Source of the DNA: an uncultured Pseudomonadota bacterium
GTDB taxonomy: Bacteria > Pseudomonadota > Gammaproteobacteria > Methylococcales > Methylomonadaceae
NCBI GenBank assembly: GCA_903931355.1
Contig: CAIZCB010000503.1
Location: 1-6,545 of the forward strand
Length of the DNA stretch: 6,545 bases
Direction: 5' to 3'
This document shows, one piece after another, positions 6,501 through 6,545 of this stretch. Each line of letters begins with the position of its first letter. Within the stretch, counting starts at the first letter, position 1. The position numbers and the translations under genes were made by a program. Under the pieces are notes generated by a model. The model did no database searches. It saw only the letters and a list, made by a program, of their open reading frames with translations, and had not been told where the DNA came from.

Positions 6501-6545
6501 TGCGGTTAACCGTTATGACTTTCATCGTGAATGGCGGTGATTTCT
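3514..6545 (-). CDS. nifJ: Pyruvate:ferredoxin (flavodoxin) oxidoreductase, N-terminus beyond window
   Basis: This is a large single-chain PFOR that converts pyruvate and CoA to acetyl-CoA and CO2 and reduces ferredoxin or flavodoxin; it is a cytoplasmic, oxygen-sensitive enzyme using TPP and three [4Fe-4S] clusters. Numbering from the Met at 6523-6525, one sees: domain II with VIVIMGSGAETVAET (63-77) and VLDRTKEPGADGEPLY (117-132); the gamma-like domain with LFYGLGSDGTVSANKN (218-233); a two-cluster ferredoxin domain with C491/C494/C497/C501 and C548/C551/C554/C558; the proximal-cluster ligands C622, C625, C650 and C881; and the TPP site GGDGWAYDIGYGGLDH (771-786) with YSNTGGQTSKSTPLG (804-818). 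The frame stays open to the window edge (Thr, Phe, Pro, Pro, Ser, Lys upstream) and that Met has no RBS, so it is internal. Against known PFORs of about 1200 residues, roughly 190 N-terminal residues (domain I) are missing here and should lie past 6545. The TGA is at 3514-3516. Confidence 0.95.
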   Translation of the reverse strand, partial: KSPPFTMKVITVNRKAFHDYEILDKVEAVNPYYQALPNLMQNAMNRFAALTGRQYQLYQYSGSAQAEQVIVIMGSGAETVAETIDFLNQQGQALGLLKVRLFRPFDAKALVATLPASCKSIAVLDRTKEPGADGEPLYKDVLTALVQAFSNGELAQLPKIVGGRYGLSSKEFTPGMVKAVFENLQQTQPKNQFTIGIHDDVGHSSLAWDAAFRIPNQAHTFQALFYGLGSDGTVSANKNSIKIIGEATDSYAQGYFVYDSKKSGAITVSHLRFGAEPIRSSYLIGKNDANFVACHQPVFLERYPMLDNAADNAVFLLNSPIAADKVWDSLPASAQQQIIAKQIRFFVIDAYAVAANTGMGKRINTIMQTCFFAISGVLPQQQAIDAIKHAVEKTYSKKGQRIVELNFKAIDETLAALHQVNLPLTVDSAISKTDSRSEIFVNAPSFIKNVTAEIIAGRGDLLPVSAMPNDGSFPTGTAAYEKRNLALEIPVWETDLCTQCGKCVMVCPHAVIRSKIYASDTLSNAPDSFKHANMLGKDFPEGLSISYQVAPEDCTGCSLCVDICPIRDKSNASRKALNMAPQAALRAQESQNWDYFLSLPEYDRRLLKTNTIKGSMVLQPLFEFSGACVGCGETPYIKLASQLFGDRMIVANATGCSSIYGGNLPTTPWAKNPEGRGPAWSNSLFEDNAEFGLGMRVAIDKQAQHAAELLTQLRPALGDELVDALLYADQSDEAGIYEQRQRLVSLKQQLAQSSHPIAQSLLPLADYLCKKSVGMIGGDGWAYDIGYGGLDHVLASGRNVNILVLDTEVYSNTGGQTSKSTPLGAVAKFAAGGKATAKKDLALLAMDYGNVYVAHVAYAGKDTQTLSAFLEAEAHDGPSIIIAYAPCIAHGIDLSNNHRQQNLAVKSGHWPLFRFDPNKIAQGKNPMHLDCAEPSIPYRDFVMTETRFSMLWQTHPDHAEAFLQQAQQDVQNRYRYYKQLSELDWSQSHSVSAIKAQLMTQVAPESQHD
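3527..3532 (-). promoter_or_regulatory. Shine-Dalgarno deciding the start of the DHOD-like gene
   Basis: GGAGAG on the minus strand lies inside the end of nifJ, five bases before the ATG at 3519-3521. It selects that ATG over the in-frame TTG at 3537-3539 and lets ribosomes finishing nifJ re-initiate on the next gene. Confidence 0.65.

Noticed and set aside
6523..6525. ATG as a genuine start giving a naturally truncated NifJ
   Set aside because: There is no RBS upstream and the frame stays open to the window edge, so window truncation is the simpler explanation.

Overview
The window looks like a chromosomal stretch of a Gram-negative bacterium, most likely a gammaproteobacterium. The evidence is a lipobox lipoprotein, Shine-Dalgarno sites of the GGAG type, intergenic palindromes built on GTAGGTTGGGTT, and a long single-chain pyruvate:ferredoxin (flavodoxin) oxidoreductase. 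Palindromes of this kind are, from memory, common in methanotrophs and related gammaproteobacteria, so that finer placement is inference only. The left third (about 1-2500) reads as AT-richer accessory DNA. The right part (2511-6545) is a conserved metabolic pair.

Layout, left to right. Positions 1-675 (+) hold the 3' part of a gene for a membrane protein with an N-terminal coiled coil, hydrophobic segments and a C-terminal double zinc ribbon; its start lies outside the window. A 107-base convergent gap follows, with a REP-like hairpin at 731-774. Positions 783-1499 (-) encode a predicted lipoprotein of unknown function. Positions 1500-1839 have no gene but carry the lipoprotein's promoter and RBS and a 161-base MITE-like element (1590-1750). 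The first 33 bases of that element are nearly identical to the hairpin on the other side of the lipoprotein gene. Positions 1840-2414 (-) are a hicA-hicB toxin-antitoxin operon with a 4-base ATGA overlap and a good sigma70-type promoter so close to the GTG start that the hicA mRNA is probably leaderless. Positions 2511-3521 (-) encode a dihydroorotate-dehydrogenase-like flavoprotein, translationally coupled (8-base overlap) to the upstream nifJ gene at 3514-6545 (-). nifJ runs off the right edge, so its N-terminal domain is not visible.

How the parts work together. NifJ oxidises pyruvate with CoA to acetyl-CoA and CO2 and reduces ferredoxin or flavodoxin. The DHOD-like protein has the FMN-barrel features but lacks the catalytic Cys/Ser motif of true dihydroorotate dehydrogenases, and its gene overlaps nifJ, so a redox role linked to NifJ is more likely than pyrimidine synthesis (inference). 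HicA-HicB is a self-contained RNA-targeting toxin-antitoxin module. I see no CRISPR array, tRNA, rRNA, transposase or phage gene. No wholly new system is evident. The points most worth a second look are the repeat pair bracketing the lipoprotein gene, the altered active site of the DHOD-like protein, and the architecture of the hicA and lipoprotein promoters.
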